This document shows, piece after piece, positions 1-16,035 of a stretch of 44,072 nucleotides of DNA; positions within the stretch are counted from its first letter, which is position 1, and each line of letters starts with the position of its first letter. Location of the stretch: NCBI GenBank assembly GCA_900546105.1, contig URBP01000003.1, forward strand, positions 1 through 44,072. Direction: 5' to 3'. The DNA comes from an uncultured Collinsella sp. (lineage in GTDB: Bacteria > Actinomycetota > Coriobacteriia > Coriobacteriales > Coriobacteriaceae). The translations under genes and the position numbers were made by a program. The notes under the pieces were generated by a model. That model saw nothing but the letters and a program-made list of their open reading frames with translations. It was not told where the DNA came from and did not search any database.

Positions 1-54
1 CTGGTGATCTCCGCCTTGAGAGGGCGGCGTCCTAAACCGCTAGACGAACGGGCC
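1..54 (-). tRNA. tRNA-Glu (anticodon CTC), truncated by the window edge
   Basis: On the minus strand the 5' part of a tRNA is visible. The acceptor 5' strand starts GGCCCGT at position 54, followed by a D arm and an anticodon stem CCGCC/GGCGG enclosing the 7-nt loop CTCTCAA, which gives anticodon CTC (glutamate). The variable region begins and the T arm and 3' acceptor lie beyond position 1. A promoter-like pair lies just upstream. Confidence 0.85.
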
Positions 55-88
55 ACATGACATCTGCACTGCCGTGCTGCGAGGTAAT

Positions 89-117
89 ATATTACGGGAC
101 AAAAAACGTCAGCGCAA
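89..117 (-). promoter_or_regulatory. Candidate promoter of the tRNA-Glu gene
   Basis: Reading the minus strand there is TTGCGC (positions 117-112), a 17-bp spacer and TAATAT (94-89). The -10 element ends about 35 nt before the tRNA 5' end, a normal leader length. Assignment is by consensus only. Confidence 0.5.
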
Positions 118-181
118 GAAGAAATTCCAAATTGCCGAAAAATTGTCGGCAGGTTATGGAACACGCAGGTAAACTAGGTAG

Positions 182-1576
182 CTAATTCAAGTTGAGATGG
201 ACCAAAAGAGCTTCGCGATCGTTGGGAATGTTGTCTTCGATCACGGCGTCGAGGGCGGAGTTGAGAAGCTGCCCCAGTTCCGGCCCGGGCTTGACTCCAG
301 CACGGATCAGGTCGCCGCCGTTGATGGCGAGCATCTTGAGCGTATAGGGCTCCCCCGCCCTCAGCAGCTCGTGCGCCATCGCGCGCATCTCCTCAATCGT
401 CTCAACGTAATAGAAGCACGATGGGGCCTTGCCAAGCGTGTCAGCACGCTTGAGGTCCATGAGCTCGTCAATCAGGCGGGCCGTGTCGACGCCCTCACCC
501 GAAAGCGCGCGCATCATATTGAGCAGGCAGGAGCGCTCGGGGCGCAGCGGCTTATCGTGATATTTGATGAGCAGGCAAACGTCGCGCACCAGGTCGTGCG
601 AGAGTGCCAGGCGATCCATAATGACGCGCGCTTTCTTGGCGCCGAGCTCGGGATGACCGTAGAAGTGTCCGCTGCCGGCGTGATCGACCGTAAAGCACTC
701 GGGCTTGGAGACATCGTGCAAAAACGCCGCCCACATAAGGCTCGACGATGGCGCGACGCCGTCGCACAGCGCCAGCTCCCCTGCCACCGTCAGCACACGG
801 GCGATATGCTCGTAGACGTTAAACGCATGATAGACACTTCGCTGATCAAACCCGCGACCCGCTGCCAACTCGGGCACAGCGGCGCAGATGAGCTCAGGGT
901 AGCGCAACATGGCGTCTCCCCCGTGACCGGTCGAAAGAATGACCTCGAGCTCAATACCCACACGCTCACGCGCCACGGCATCGAGCAGCGGCGCGCACTC
1001 GGCAAGCGCACGCTTGGTCTCGGGCTCAATCATAAAGTCCAGACGGCAGGCAAAGCGCACCGCACGCAGCATGCGCAGGGCGTCCTCGTTAAAGCGACGC
1101 TTGGGATCGCCGACAGCGCGAATCAGCTTGCGCTCCAAGTCACCCTGGCCGTCGTAGCGGTCGACAAGCCCGCGCTCGGGATGCCAGGCCATGGCATTGA
1201 CGGTAAAGTCGCGGCGCGCCAGATCATCCTCGAGCGAGGCGGCACGCTCCACACTCTGGGGATGGCGACCATCGGTGTAAAAGCCATCCAGACGGTACGT
1301 GGTGACCTCGATACGCTCGCCATCGGAAATAGCCGTGATTCCGCCAAATTTAATGCCCGACTCCACAACCGCGATGCCGGCGGCCTCGAGCGCCGCTTTG
1401 GACTCCTGCCACAGGCCGCTACAGCACATATCAACATCGTGGCTGGGGTACCCCATCAGGGCGTCGCGCACCCAACCGCCCACGTACCAAGCCTCAAGAC
1501 CAGCCGCCTCAAGCGCGCGCAGGACGCGCAGGGACGCATCGGACGGTTGAGTACCGTTGAGCGAAACATTGCACAT
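182..1576 (-). CDS. cca: CCA tRNA nucleotidyltransferase with HD domain
   Basis: This enzyme adds or repairs the 3'-terminal CCA of tRNAs using CTP and ATP. The N-terminal nucleotidyltransferase domain shows GGWVRD (residues 33-38) and the metal-binding pair D47/D49 in HDVD. It is followed by the RRDFTVNAMA segment and the neck region with RFNEDALRMLRA. A C-terminal HD phosphohydrolase-type domain has H287-D288 in FLHDVSKP. The 464-residue length fits bacterial class II enzymes with an HD domain. I chose the ATG at 1576 because AGGAGG lies 4 nt upstream; an in-frame GTG at 1654 would add 26 residues unlike the family. It is a single gene facing the tRNA-Glu gene it would serve, with no clear terminator after it (only a weak hairpin near 133-153). 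Confidence 0.93.
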   Translation of the reverse strand: MCNVSLNGTQPSDASLRVLRALEAAGLEAWYVGGWVRDALMGYPSHDVDMCCSGLWQESKAALEAAGIAVVESGIKFGGITAISDGERIEVTTYRLDGFYTDGRHPQSVERAASLEDDLARRDFTVNAMAWHPERGLVDRYDGQGDLERKLIRAVGDPKRRFNEDALRMLRAVRFACRLDFMIEPETKRALAECAPLLDAVARERVGIELEVILSTGHGGDAMLRYPELICAAVPELAAGRGFDQRSVYHAFNVYEHIARVLTVAGELALCDGVAPSSSLMWAAFLHDVSKPECFTVDHAGSGHFYGHPELGAKKARVIMDRLALSHDLVRDVCLLIKYHDKPLRPERSCLLNMMRALSGEGVDTARLIDELMDLKRADTLGKAPSCFYYVETIEEMRAMAHELLRAGEPYTLKMLAINGGDLIRAGVKPGPELGQLLNSALDAVIEDNIPNDREALLVHLNLN

Positions 1577-1667
1577 ATGGCCTCCTGCGACTATCAAATT
1601 GGCTATCGATTGCGTCTGCAAGAAGTCTAGCAAGAAACAGCCTCCACTGCACACGCAAGTCCGATAA

Positions 1668-1703
1668 ACAAAAACGCATCCGTCCTAGTCTAAGACGGAT
1701 GCG
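1668..1703 (-). terminator. Rho-independent terminator of the PfkB kinase gene
   Basis: A 10-bp stem CGCATCCGTC/GACGGATGCG (1675-1703) is followed on the minus strand by TTTTTGTTT. It lies 33 nt after the stop codon of the kinase gene that ends at 1737. Confidence 0.9.
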
Positions 1704-1736
1704 AAATAATCAAACTATTCAGACAAGGTGCCGGAA

Positions 1737-2669
1737 CTAGCAGACCTGGCGAACCTCGATGTGCTTCTTATATTCGTCCACCTTGGCAAAATCACCCAGA
1801 CCGGGGCACTCGACCACGTTGGCGCCAGTGGCCATCGAAAGGCGCAGGGCGTCCCCGACGCGCTCGGGGGCGTCGTGCCACACGGACAGGAAGGCAGCGA
1901 GCGAGGAATCGCCGGCGCACACCGTCGACAGCAGCTTGACGTCGAAGGTGCGGTTGGCAAACCAGATATGCTCGCCGTTGGAGAAGTACGCACCGGCGCC
2001 ACCAAGGGTCAGCAGCACGTTCTTGGCGCCCTTGGCGTGCAGCTCGGCCATAGCGCCCTTGACGGACTCGTCGTCGCCACCGCTCACCTTGATGCCAAAG
2101 ATGTCAAGCAGCTCGTCGTCATTGGGCTTGATCAGCAGTGGCTCCAGAGCAATGAGGTCTGCCAGCTGATGGCTCGAGATGTCGAGGACGAACTCGGCCC
2201 CCTTGGCCTTGACACGGCGCAGGACCTCGGCCAAGAAGCCCTCGGAAGTGTTGGGAGGCAGCGAGCCGCTGATGACCAGGCAGGTCATGTCATCGAGCGA
2301 ATCGATAAGTTCAAACATCTCCTGCTCGTTGGCCTCATTGATGGCGGCACCGGCATTGACCATGTTGTACTCGGTGTCGGGGCCGGCATTGAGGAACACG
2401 TTGACGCGCGTGATGCCGTCGGTCCACACGGGCTTGACGGGCACGCCCAGGGCCTCGGCGCCCTTAACGATAAACTCACCCGAGAAGCCGGCGAAGAAAC
2501 CCAGGATCGTGGTGTCGACACCATAGTGGTCAAGCGTAAACGAGACGTTGAGGCCTTTGCCGTTGGGCGTGTAGACGGCATTGCGGGTACGCGTGACGGT
2601 ATTGGCAGTAAGGCCGTCGCAGGCGATGTTGTAATCAATGGCGGGATTAGCAGTGAGCGTGTAAATCAT
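1737..2669 (-). CDS. PfkB-family sugar kinase (1-phosphofructokinase/tagatose-6-phosphate kinase type), copy 1
   Basis: This is a ribokinase/PfkB-fold kinase expected to phosphorylate a sugar phosphate such as fructose 1-phosphate with ATP. The 310-residue protein starts with IYTLTANPAIDYN, the N-terminal strand typical of FruK/LacC enzymes. It carries a KPNDDE segment and the PfkB signature 2 as CAGDSSLAAFL, with the probable catalytic base at D254; the usual glycine before AGD is Cys. The ATG at 2669 has an AAAGGAA box 7 nt upstream. A terminator separates it from the related gene upstream (2859-3791), so it probably has its own promoter; a TATACT -10-like box sits at 2704-2709 without a good -35. 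The exact substrate cannot be read from the sequence; no fructose EII gene is present nearby. Confidence 0.85.
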   Translation of the reverse strand: MIYTLTANPAIDYNIACDGLTANTVTRTRNAVYTPNGKGLNVSFTLDHYGVDTTILGFFAGFSGEFIVKGAEALGVPVKPVWTDGITRVNVFLNAGPDTEYNMVNAGAAINEANEQEMFELIDSLDDMTCLVISGSLPPNTSEGFLAEVLRRVKAKGAEFVLDISSHQLADLIALEPLLIKPNDDELLDIFGIKVSGGDDESVKGAMAELHAKGAKNVLLTLGGAGAYFSNGEHIWFANRTFDVKLLSTVCAGDSSLAAFLSVWHDAPERVGDALRLSMATGANVVECPGLGDFAKVDEYKKHIEVRQVC

Positions 2670-2797
2670 GAATGTTCCTTTCACGAAGCAACGTGTTAAT
2701 GAAAGTATATTCCACGCATCGGTAAAAGGCTAGGACAACTCGGTGAACGGTGTGGAAGCGATGAAGTACGGCAGGACACCTCTCCCCCATGGCGGAA

Positions 2798-2831
2798 CAA
2801 AAAAGGCGCCCCGGCCGAAACCGGGGCGCCT
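2798..2831 (-). terminator. Terminator between the two PfkB kinase genes
   Basis: An 11-bp GC-rich stem AGGCGCCCCGG/CCGGGGCGCCT (2804-2831) is followed on the minus strand by TTTTTTG. It ends the ptsI-kinase transcript about 28 nt after the second kinase's stop. Confidence 0.92.
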
Positions 2832-2858
2832 CATGCGCACGAATATGTCGCGTTTCGA

Positions 2859-3791
2859 TTACTGACGATCGAGCTTGCGGACAGCAACGCGCTTGCTGTA
2901 CTCGTCGACGTGACCGAAGTCACCAATGCCGACGGACTCGGCAACGTTGGCGCCGGTGGCCATAGCGAGCTTCATGGCCTCCTCGACGTTGTCGCGATCC
3001 CTGTACCACTTGTGCAGGAACGCAGCGAGGGTGCAGTCGCCGGCGCAGACGGAAGAGACCAGCTTGATGTTGAACTCACGCTTGGCGTACCAGATGTCCT
3101 CGCCGTTGGAGAAGTAAGCGTCGCCGCGGCTACCACGGGTGAGCAGCACGTTCTGAACGCCGGCGTCGTGAGCCATCTTCATGGCAACGCGGACCTCGTC
3201 GTCGGTGTCGACCGGCACGCCGAAGATGGCCTTCATCTCGTGATGGTTCGGCTTGATGAGCAGCGGCTTCTTGTGAGCGAGCTCCTTGAGCTTGTCGGAG
3301 GACAGGTCCAGGACGACGTCGGCGCCACGAGCCTGAGCGTGCTCCATGACCTGAGCCAGGAAGTCGGGCGTGGCTTTGGGAGGCACGGAGCCGGAGACGA
3401 TCAGGCACTCAAGATCGCCCGCGGTGTCCAGGATGTTGTAGAGCTCCTCCTGGTGCTGCGGCGTAATAGGAGCGCCGGGGTTCAGGATGCCGTACTCGTG
3501 CTGGCCATCGTTGACGTAGGTGTTGATGCGCGTGATACCGTCGGTCCAGACCGGGCGGCAGAGGCAACCCAGGTTCATGACCTCCTCGACGATAAACTTG
3601 CCCGTGAAGCCAGCGAAGAAGCCGAGTGCGACGGTGTCGACGCCCATCTTCTTAAAGGCGAAGGACACGTCGAGGCCCTTGCCGTTAGCCGTGTAGCTGG
3701 CCGAGCCGGTGCGGACGTTCTCATCGGGCTCGAGCGGAGAGCTCGAAACCGTCATGTCGACAGCCGGGTTAGCGGTTAGCGTGTAGAACAT
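2859..3791 (-). CDS. PfkB-family sugar kinase, copy 2, downstream of ptsI
   Basis: This 310-residue paralogue of the neighbouring kinase (1737-2669) shares FYTLTANPAVD at the N terminus, KPNHHE in the middle and CAGDCTLAAFL with probable catalytic D252. Both end with a GANV...DFxxVDEY segment, so they arose by tandem duplication. The start ATG at 3791 has AGGGGG 9 nt upstream. It lies 74 nt after ptsI with no terminator; an intercistronic hairpin with stem CCGCGTGG/CCACGCGG sits between 3820 and 3850. Co-transcription with ptsI suggests that it phosphorylates a PTS-derived sugar phosphate, most plausibly fructose 1-phosphate, but tagatose 6-phosphate is equally possible from sequence. Confidence 0.85.
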   Translation of the reverse strand: MFYTLTANPAVDMTVSSSPLEPDENVRTGSASYTANGKGLDVSFAFKKMGVDTVALGFFAGFTGKFIVEEVMNLGCLCRPVWTDGITRINTYVNDGQHEYGILNPGAPITPQHQEELYNILDTAGDLECLIVSGSVPPKATPDFLAQVMEHAQARGADVVLDLSSDKLKELAHKKPLLIKPNHHEMKAIFGVPVDTDDEVRVAMKMAHDAGVQNVLLTRGSRGDAYFSNGEDIWYAKREFNIKLVSSVCAGDCTLAAFLHKWYRDRDNVEEAMKLAMATGANVAESVGIGDFGHVDEYSKRVAVRKLDRQ

Positions 3792-3865
3792 TTACAGTAC
3801 CCCCTGTATATGTGAGGGCCGCGTGGCCGGCCCATTCCAACCACGCGGTTACCTCTGATACCAAA

Positions 3866-5569
3866 TTAGCGAGCTGCGGACTCGAGCAGTGCCTTGACCT
3901 CGGCGGCGGTGTTGCAGGCGAGCGCCTTCTCGGCGAGCTCGTCGCACTCGGCCTTGGTCCACTGGCTGATGGTCTTGCGGGCGCGCAGGATGGACGGAGC
4001 GCTCATCGAGAACTCCTCCAGGCCCCAGCTGATCAGCAGCGGCTCGAGCAGCGGATCGGCAGCGGCCTCGCCGCACATACCGACCATGATGCCGGCCTTC
4101 ACGCCGCTCTCGATGATGTTCTTGAGCGAGCGGAGCACGGCGGGATAGTACACCTGGTACAGGTTGGAGATGGTGTCGTTGCCACGGTCGGCGCACATGG
4201 TGTAGCCGATCAGGTCGTTGGTGCCGATAGAGAAGAAGTCGGCGACCTCGGCCAGACGATCAGCGAGCAGCGAAGCGGCAGGCGTCTCGACCATAATGCC
4301 GACCTCGATGTTCTCGTTGAACTTGCGACCCTCTTCGGTCAGCTCGGCCTTGCACTGCTCGACGAGCTCCTTGACAGCCAAGACCTCCTCGACGCAGGTG
4401 ACGAGCGGGATCATGATCTTGACGTCACCGAAGGCGCTAGCGCGCAGCAGAGCGCGGAGCTGGACCTTGTACTGGTCGGGATTGGCCAGGCAGTAACGCA
4501 CGGCGCGGAAGCCCATGAAGGGGTTATCTTCCTTGACCATGTGCAGATACGGAATCTCCTTGTCGCCGCCCACATCGAGCGTGCGGATGATGACCGGAGC
4601 ACCCTTGAGCGCGCTGGCGACCTTACGGTAGGCGTTGAACTGCTCCTCCTCGGAAGGAAGCTCAGCAGAGTCCATGAACAGGAACTCGGAGCGGAACAGA
4701 CCGATGGCCTCGGCGTCGTGATCGAGCGCGTTGGGCACGTCATCGGGGTTACCGATGTTGCAGGCGATGATCTTCTTGATGCCATCGGCAGTCACGGACG
4801 GCTTGCCACGGAAGGCCTCGAGGGCTGCCTTCTCGGCAGCGAAAGCCTCGGCCTTGGCAGTGTAAGCGGCGAGCGTCTCCTCGTCGGGATCGGCCTCGAC
4901 GATACCCTTGCCGCCGTCGACGACAACGGTCATACCGTTGCGCAGCGCGGTGCAGCTGTTGGAAACCGAAAGGACAGCCGGGATCTCGAGGGCGCGCGCA
5001 ATAATCGCGGAGTGCGACGTGCGGCCACCGGTCTCGGTGACGATACCGGCAACGTGGGCCTTATCGATCGTGGCGGTCATGGACGGCGTGAGGTCGTGCA
5101 CGACAACGACGGTGTTCTCGGGCAGGACGGAGAGGTCGACGACCTCCTTGCCCAGCAGCTCGGCCAGAATACCGGTGCGGATGTCGGCGATGTCGGCCGC
5201 GCGCAGACGGAACATCTCGTCGTCCATGGACAGGAACATGTTCTCGAACATGGTCGAGGTGTCCATGAGCGCCTGCTCGGCGCAGGTACCGCCGTCAATG
5301 GCGGCGTTGATGGCGTCGGTCATGCCCGGGTCCTGAGCCAGGACAATGTGTCCGCTCATGATCTCGGCCTCGGCCTCGCCCACCGTCTCCTTCATGTGGT
5401 CGGCCTGAGCCTGGGTCTTCTCGCAGAAGACCGAAAGAGCGGACTGATAGCGCTCCTTCTCTGCTGCCGAATCAGCAACCTCGTGCGGCTCAAACGTCAA
5501 GTCGGGATCGACGGCAACCATGACGGTGCCGATACCGATGCCCTCGGAAGCGTTGACTCCCTGATACAT
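3866..5569 (-). CDS. ptsI: PTS enzyme I (phosphoenolpyruvate-protein phosphotransferase)
   Basis: Cytoplasmic enzyme I takes the phosphoryl group from PEP and passes it to HPr, the first step of all PTS sugar uptake. The 567-residue protein has the N-terminal HPr-binding/phosphohistidine domain with the active-site histidine H186 in GGRTSHSAI. The C-terminal PEP-binding TIM barrel has the DVGGDKEIPY, FRAVRYCL and GTNDLIGYTMCADRGN segments and the conserved C499 in GMCGEA. Two ATGs lie close together; I chose the one at 5569 because AGAGG is 7 nt upstream, whereas the ATG at 5575 is almost touching that box. It lies 133 nt after ptsH, with a terminator-like hairpin between them, and is followed by a PfkB kinase in the same direction. 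Confidence 0.96.
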   Translation of the reverse strand: MYQGVNASEGIGIGTVMVAVDPDLTFEPHEVADSAAEKERYQSALSVFCEKTQAQADHMKETVGEAEAEIMSGHIVLAQDPGMTDAINAAIDGGTCAEQALMDTSTMFENMFLSMDDEMFRLRAADIADIRTGILAELLGKEVVDLSVLPENTVVVVHDLTPSMTATIDKAHVAGIVTETGGRTSHSAIIARALEIPAVLSVSNSCTALRNGMTVVVDGGKGIVEADPDEETLAAYTAKAEAFAAEKAALEAFRGKPSVTADGIKKIIACNIGNPDDVPNALDHDAEAIGLFRSEFLFMDSAELPSEEEQFNAYRKVASALKGAPVIIRTLDVGGDKEIPYLHMVKEDNPFMGFRAVRYCLANPDQYKVQLRALLRASAFGDVKIMIPLVTCVEEVLAVKELVEQCKAELTEEGRKFNENIEVGIMVETPAASLLADRLAEVADFFSIGTNDLIGYTMCADRGNDTISNLYQVYYPAVLRSLKNIIESGVKAGIMVGMCGEAAADPLLEPLLISWGLEEFSMSAPSILRARKTISQWTKAECDELAEKALACNTAAEVKALLESAAR

Positions 5570-5620
5570 TCCCATTCCTCTCTCCGTGTCATGTGATAAA
5601 GCGTTTTGCCATATCCATGA

Positions 5621-5657
5621 CAAAAGAGCGCAGCTACCTTACAACAGGTCACTGCGC
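5621..5657 (-). terminator. Terminator-like hairpin between ptsH and ptsI
   Basis: A 12-bp imperfect stem GCGCAGTGACCT/AGGTAGCTGCGC (5628-5657) is followed on the minus strand by TCTTTTGTC. Its position 45 nt after ptsH and 52 nt before ptsI suggests partial termination, which would give more HPr than enzyme I transcript. The U-tract is short, so read-through is likely. Confidence 0.6.
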
Positions 5658-5702
5658 CCCCAAATATGAACTTAGTTGTTCAACATGCGACCCGTTTGAG
5701 TT

Positions 5703-5966
5703 CTACTCGCCAAGACCGCTCTTGATGAGCTCGATGGCAGCAGCCAGAGCCTCGGCCTCGTCGGCGCCGTCGCACTTGACCTCGACCTCGGTACCGCAGG
5801 GGATACCAGCAGCCATGAGGGCCATCGGGGACTTGCCGTTGACCTCCTTCTCGGGGGTAACGACCGTCACGTCACAGGCGTACTTGCCCATGGTGGAGGC
5901 GAACAGACCAGCCGGACGCATGTGCAGACCCTGAGGATTAACGAGGGTAGCCTTCTCAGAAACCAT
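5703..5966 (-). CDS. ptsH: Phosphocarrier protein HPr
   Basis: HPr shuttles the phosphoryl group from enzyme I to EIIA domains. The 87-residue protein has the active-site histidine H15 in NPQGLHMRPA and a serine S46 in GKSPMALM at the place where HPr kinase/phosphorylase modifies the Gram-positive protein. Regulation by Ser phosphorylation is therefore possible, although HPr kinase is not in this window. The ATG at 5966 has AAGGAG 7 nt upstream; an upstream in-frame start at 6023 lacks that spacing. It is the first gene of the ptsH-ptsI-kinase block. The 5' leader contains an imperfect inverted repeat CCTGTCATGCATGTGGCAGG. Confidence 0.96.
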   Translation of the reverse strand: MVSEKATLVNPQGLHMRPAGLFASTMGKYACDVTVVTPEKEVNGKSPMALMAAGIPCGTEVEVKCDGADEAEALAAAIELIKSGLGE

Positions 5967-6120
5967 AATTGACTCCTTTTTGTGTTTAACCCCTGTCATG
6001 CATGTGGCAGGAGTCAGATTCACGACGTTGTTTATATTAACTCACATCAAACGGTTTTTCATTGTGTTTCGCACGAATTGTTGGACAGATGTCGTTCGCT
6101 GTCCGCTCGCCTGCCGGGCG

Positions 6121-6226
6121 GGGCGGTTAAGTTTGCTGCTCTACAGTCCTGCGCAAGACGGAAAGCACATTAAGTGCTTTCCTTTGCGTGCGGAACTCGC
6201 GACAAACTTAAACAGCGGGCGGCCCG
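6121..6226. repeat. Imperfect palindrome, family shared with 17281-17482
   Basis: Within the roughly 300-bp gap between ptsH and rpoC lies an inverted repeat centred on AGCACATTAAGTGCT (6164-6178). Outer arms TTAAGTTTG (6127-6135) and CAAACTTAA (6203-6211) pair, with GGCGG/CCGCC-rich ends beyond. The same 15-bp centre, a preceding GTCCTG and a following CGTGCGGAA recur in the element at 17281-17482, so these are two members of one family. No coding potential or U-tract is seen. Confidence 0.7.
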
Positions 6227-6266
6227 TTCCGGGAATCCGACGTACTCGTCGGGGCAACGTTCCTCA

Positions 6267-6305
6267 TCAAAAAAGACCCGCTCCCCTGTTGGGAAGCGGG
6301 TCTTT
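6267..6305 (-). terminator. Terminator of the rpoB-rpoC operon
   Basis: An 11-bp stem AAAGACCCGCT/AGCGGGTCTTT (6272-6305) is followed on the minus strand by TTTTTTGA. It begins 26 nt after the rpoC stop codon. Confidence 0.95.
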
Positions 6306-6331
6306 GGAAGGGCGGTTAACGTACTAGGAAA

Positions 6332-14305
<7,974 letters not shown>

Positions 14306-14378
14306 CAGGTTTTTCCTCCTTCACGGAAATGCTCGGTGGGTTGGCGAGGCATGGCTTCGCCAGTTATCGCAACCTAAT

Positions 14379-14406
14379 AGTTTATCAGGTACCGACCGTT
14401 GGGCAA
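14379..14406 (-). promoter_or_regulatory. Candidate rpoB-rpoC promoter
   Basis: On the minus strand, TTGCCC (14406-14401), a 16-bp spacer and TAAACT (14384-14379) lie about 75 nt before the rpoB GTG. This is a consensus match only. It lies between the tandem hairpin repeats and rpoB, consistent with rpoBC being transcribed separately from rplJL. Confidence 0.42.
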
Positions 14407-14567
14407 GAAAAGCCTTGACGCGATTGAGTTTTTGGAGTAGCAAAGTTTTTCGACAGAAAACACGCAGGTAGATGTATGTATATCGAACATCTGTTCATAT
14501 ATTTTCTGTGAACGAGCCTGCTGGTGCTGGCCGCTGAACGGCGGAATGGCAGCGAGGGTTGGCCGGA

Positions 14568-14738
14568 CGGAAATTACATCCCGTTTTGAGGCCCCAAACT
14601 GGGACGCAGTTTCCGGTTGAGCCCTGTTTGGGAAAGCACATCCCATTCTGAGCCTAAATTCCGGGTCGCAGTTTCCGCTAGGGGCCTCAGCTGGAAAGCG
14701 CGTCCCAGAATTCGGCCAAATTGTGGGTCGCACTTTCC
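14568..14738. repeat. Three tandem hairpin repeats (period about 62 bp)
   Basis: The non-coding 14306-14758 stretch holds three related units at 14568-14615, 14631-14676 and 14693-14738. Each begins with GGAAA plus a CATCCC- or CGTCCC-type motif and ends with GGGTCGCAGTTTCC or a close variant, and the two ends are complementary. In unit 3, 13 of 15 arm positions pair. Each unit can thus fold as a hairpin with a 16-20 nt loop. There is no U-tract and no conserved spacer, so this is neither a terminator nor a CRISPR array. Confidence 0.75.
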
Positions 14739-14758
14739 GGGGCTAAGCTGTAGCTCGC

Positions 14759-14793
14759 ATAAAAAACGGGTGCAGACCGAAGTCCGCACCCGT
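14759..14793 (-). terminator. Terminator of galU
   Basis: A stem ACGGGTGCGGACT/AGTCTGCACCCGT-like hairpin (14766-14793) is followed on the minus strand by TTTTTTATG. It starts 20 nt after the galU stop codon. Confidence 0.92.
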
Positions 14794-14813
14794 AAATGTC
14801 GATGCCCGAAGGC

Positions 14814-15722
14814 TTATTTGCGCATCAAACCGCCGCGCTCGTCGATGGCGTCCCAGAAGGCGCTGGCAAAGCGAGGGTCGCTTGCGGCCATGAGGGCGTT
14901 GGTGGCCATCCAGCCAGACGGGGTACCGGTGTCGTAGCCCGAAAGTGGATCGATGACGACAGCGTACATGGCCTCGCGGTCGAGCGAGCGGGCCATGGCG
15001 TCGGTAAGCTGGATCTCGCCGCCCTTGCCGGCCTGCTGATCGGCGAGCAGGTCCATGACCAGCGGGCTCAGCAGGTAACGACCGACGATGTACAGGTTGG
15101 ACGGAGCCGCCTCGGGAGCGGGCTTCTCGACCAGACCGCCGATGCGCCAGACAGCGCCCGGCTCGGCATCGGCAACGCCCTCGGCGCCCTCGAGCGAACC
15201 GACGCGCTCGCCGGCGATAACGCCGTAGCGGCTGACTTCCTCGGGCGAGCAAGCAGCGACAGCGATAACCGAAGCGCCACCGTGCTCCTTGGAAACGGCG
15301 AGCATCTTGTCGCAGATGTCGCGGTTAGGCACAACGTAGTCGCCCAGAAGAACCAGGAAGTTCTCCCCTGCCACGGCGTCGGCAGCAGAGCGGATAGCAT
15401 GGCCGAGGCCCTTGGGCTCGTACTGATAACGGAAGTCGACCGGCATACCGCCAGCGTGGGCGACGGCATCGGCATAGGCGTTCTTGCCGCGCTCGCGCAG
15501 CAGGTTCTCGAGCGAGCGATCGGGCTGGAAGTAGCTCAGCAGCTCGGGCTTACCGGGAGAGGTAACGATGATGGCGTCGTCGACCTCCTCGGGGTCGAGC
15601 GCTTCCTCAACGACATACTGAATGACCGGCTTGTCGAGCACCGGCAACATCTCTTTGGGCGTGCACTTAGTGCCAGGCAGAAAACGCGTGCCAAGACCGG
15701 CGGCGGGGATGATTGCCTTCAT
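14814..15722 (-). CDS. galU: UTP-glucose-1-phosphate uridylyltransferase
   Basis: The enzyme makes UDP-glucose from UTP and glucose 1-phosphate, feeding cell-envelope polysaccharide and galactose metabolism. The 302-residue protein starts MKAIIPAAGLGTRFLPGTK, the glycine-rich nucleotide-binding loop of the family. It is followed by PKEMLPVLDKPVIQYVVEEA and, in the middle, GLGHAIRSA and LLGDYV. The ATG at 15722 gives the standard N terminus; a TTG at 15731 would add three residues and sits too near the AAAGGA box. It is monocistronic between the terminators of rplL and its own, inserted where rplL and rpoB are usually adjacent. The 15723-15970 region upstream holds no gene and no promoter I can assign with confidence. 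Confidence 0.95.
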   Translation of the reverse strand: MKAIIPAAGLGTRFLPGTKCTPKEMLPVLDKPVIQYVVEEALDPEEVDDAIIVTSPGKPELLSYFQPDRSLENLLRERGKNAYADAVAHAGGMPVDFRYQYEPKGLGHAIRSAADAVAGENFLVLLGDYVVPNRDICDKMLAVSKEHGGASVIAVAACSPEEVSRYGVIAGERVGSLEGAEGVADAEPGAVWRIGGLVEKPAPEAAPSNLYIVGRYLLSPLVMDLLADQQAGKGGEIQLTDAMARSLDREAMYAVVIDPLSGYDTGTPSGWMATNALMAASDPRFASAFWDAIDERGGLMRK

Positions 15723-15970
15723 GTTATTCAAGGATCCTTTCGCAAGCGCAGAATGCGCCCTGTGCGTGCGGCACAGCGGCCGCAGACCAAATTGCGATAC
15801 CGAAGTATCTTACCGCCGGAGACATACGTCGCCGTAAGGCAAACGCAATTCTTCAGCAGGTCAACGCAAATTATTGCTCGAATGGTGCAATTTTACGCCC
15901 CAGCGGTAACGGGATTGGCACGGCGAAGACAGCGGTGTTCTGCGTGCCGAGCAATGGGAATGAGGGGCCA

Positions 15971-16008
15971 AAACAAAAAAGACGGGGCTCGCAATGCGAA
16001 CCCCGTCT
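15971..16008 (-). terminator. Terminator of rplJ-rplL
   Basis: A stem AGACGGGGTTCGC/GCGAGCCCCGTCT (15980-16008) is followed on the minus strand by TTTTTTGTTT. It begins 28 nt after the rplL stop. Confidence 0.95.
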
Positions 16009-16035
16009 GCAAAGAAATCTGGCGAGAAAGCCTGA

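Noticed and set aside
133..153. Hairpin after cca (TGCCGA/TCGGCA)
   Set aside because: A 6-bp AT-closed stem with a weak ATTT tail is too poor to call a terminator.
6040..6075. cre-like catabolite box upstream of ptsH
   Set aside because: AAACCGTTTGAT matches only part of the consensus and the symmetry is poor.
14568..14738. Possible CRISPR array
   Set aside because: The three units diverge, contain internal inverted repeats throughout and have no unique spacers of constant length; no cas gene is nearby.
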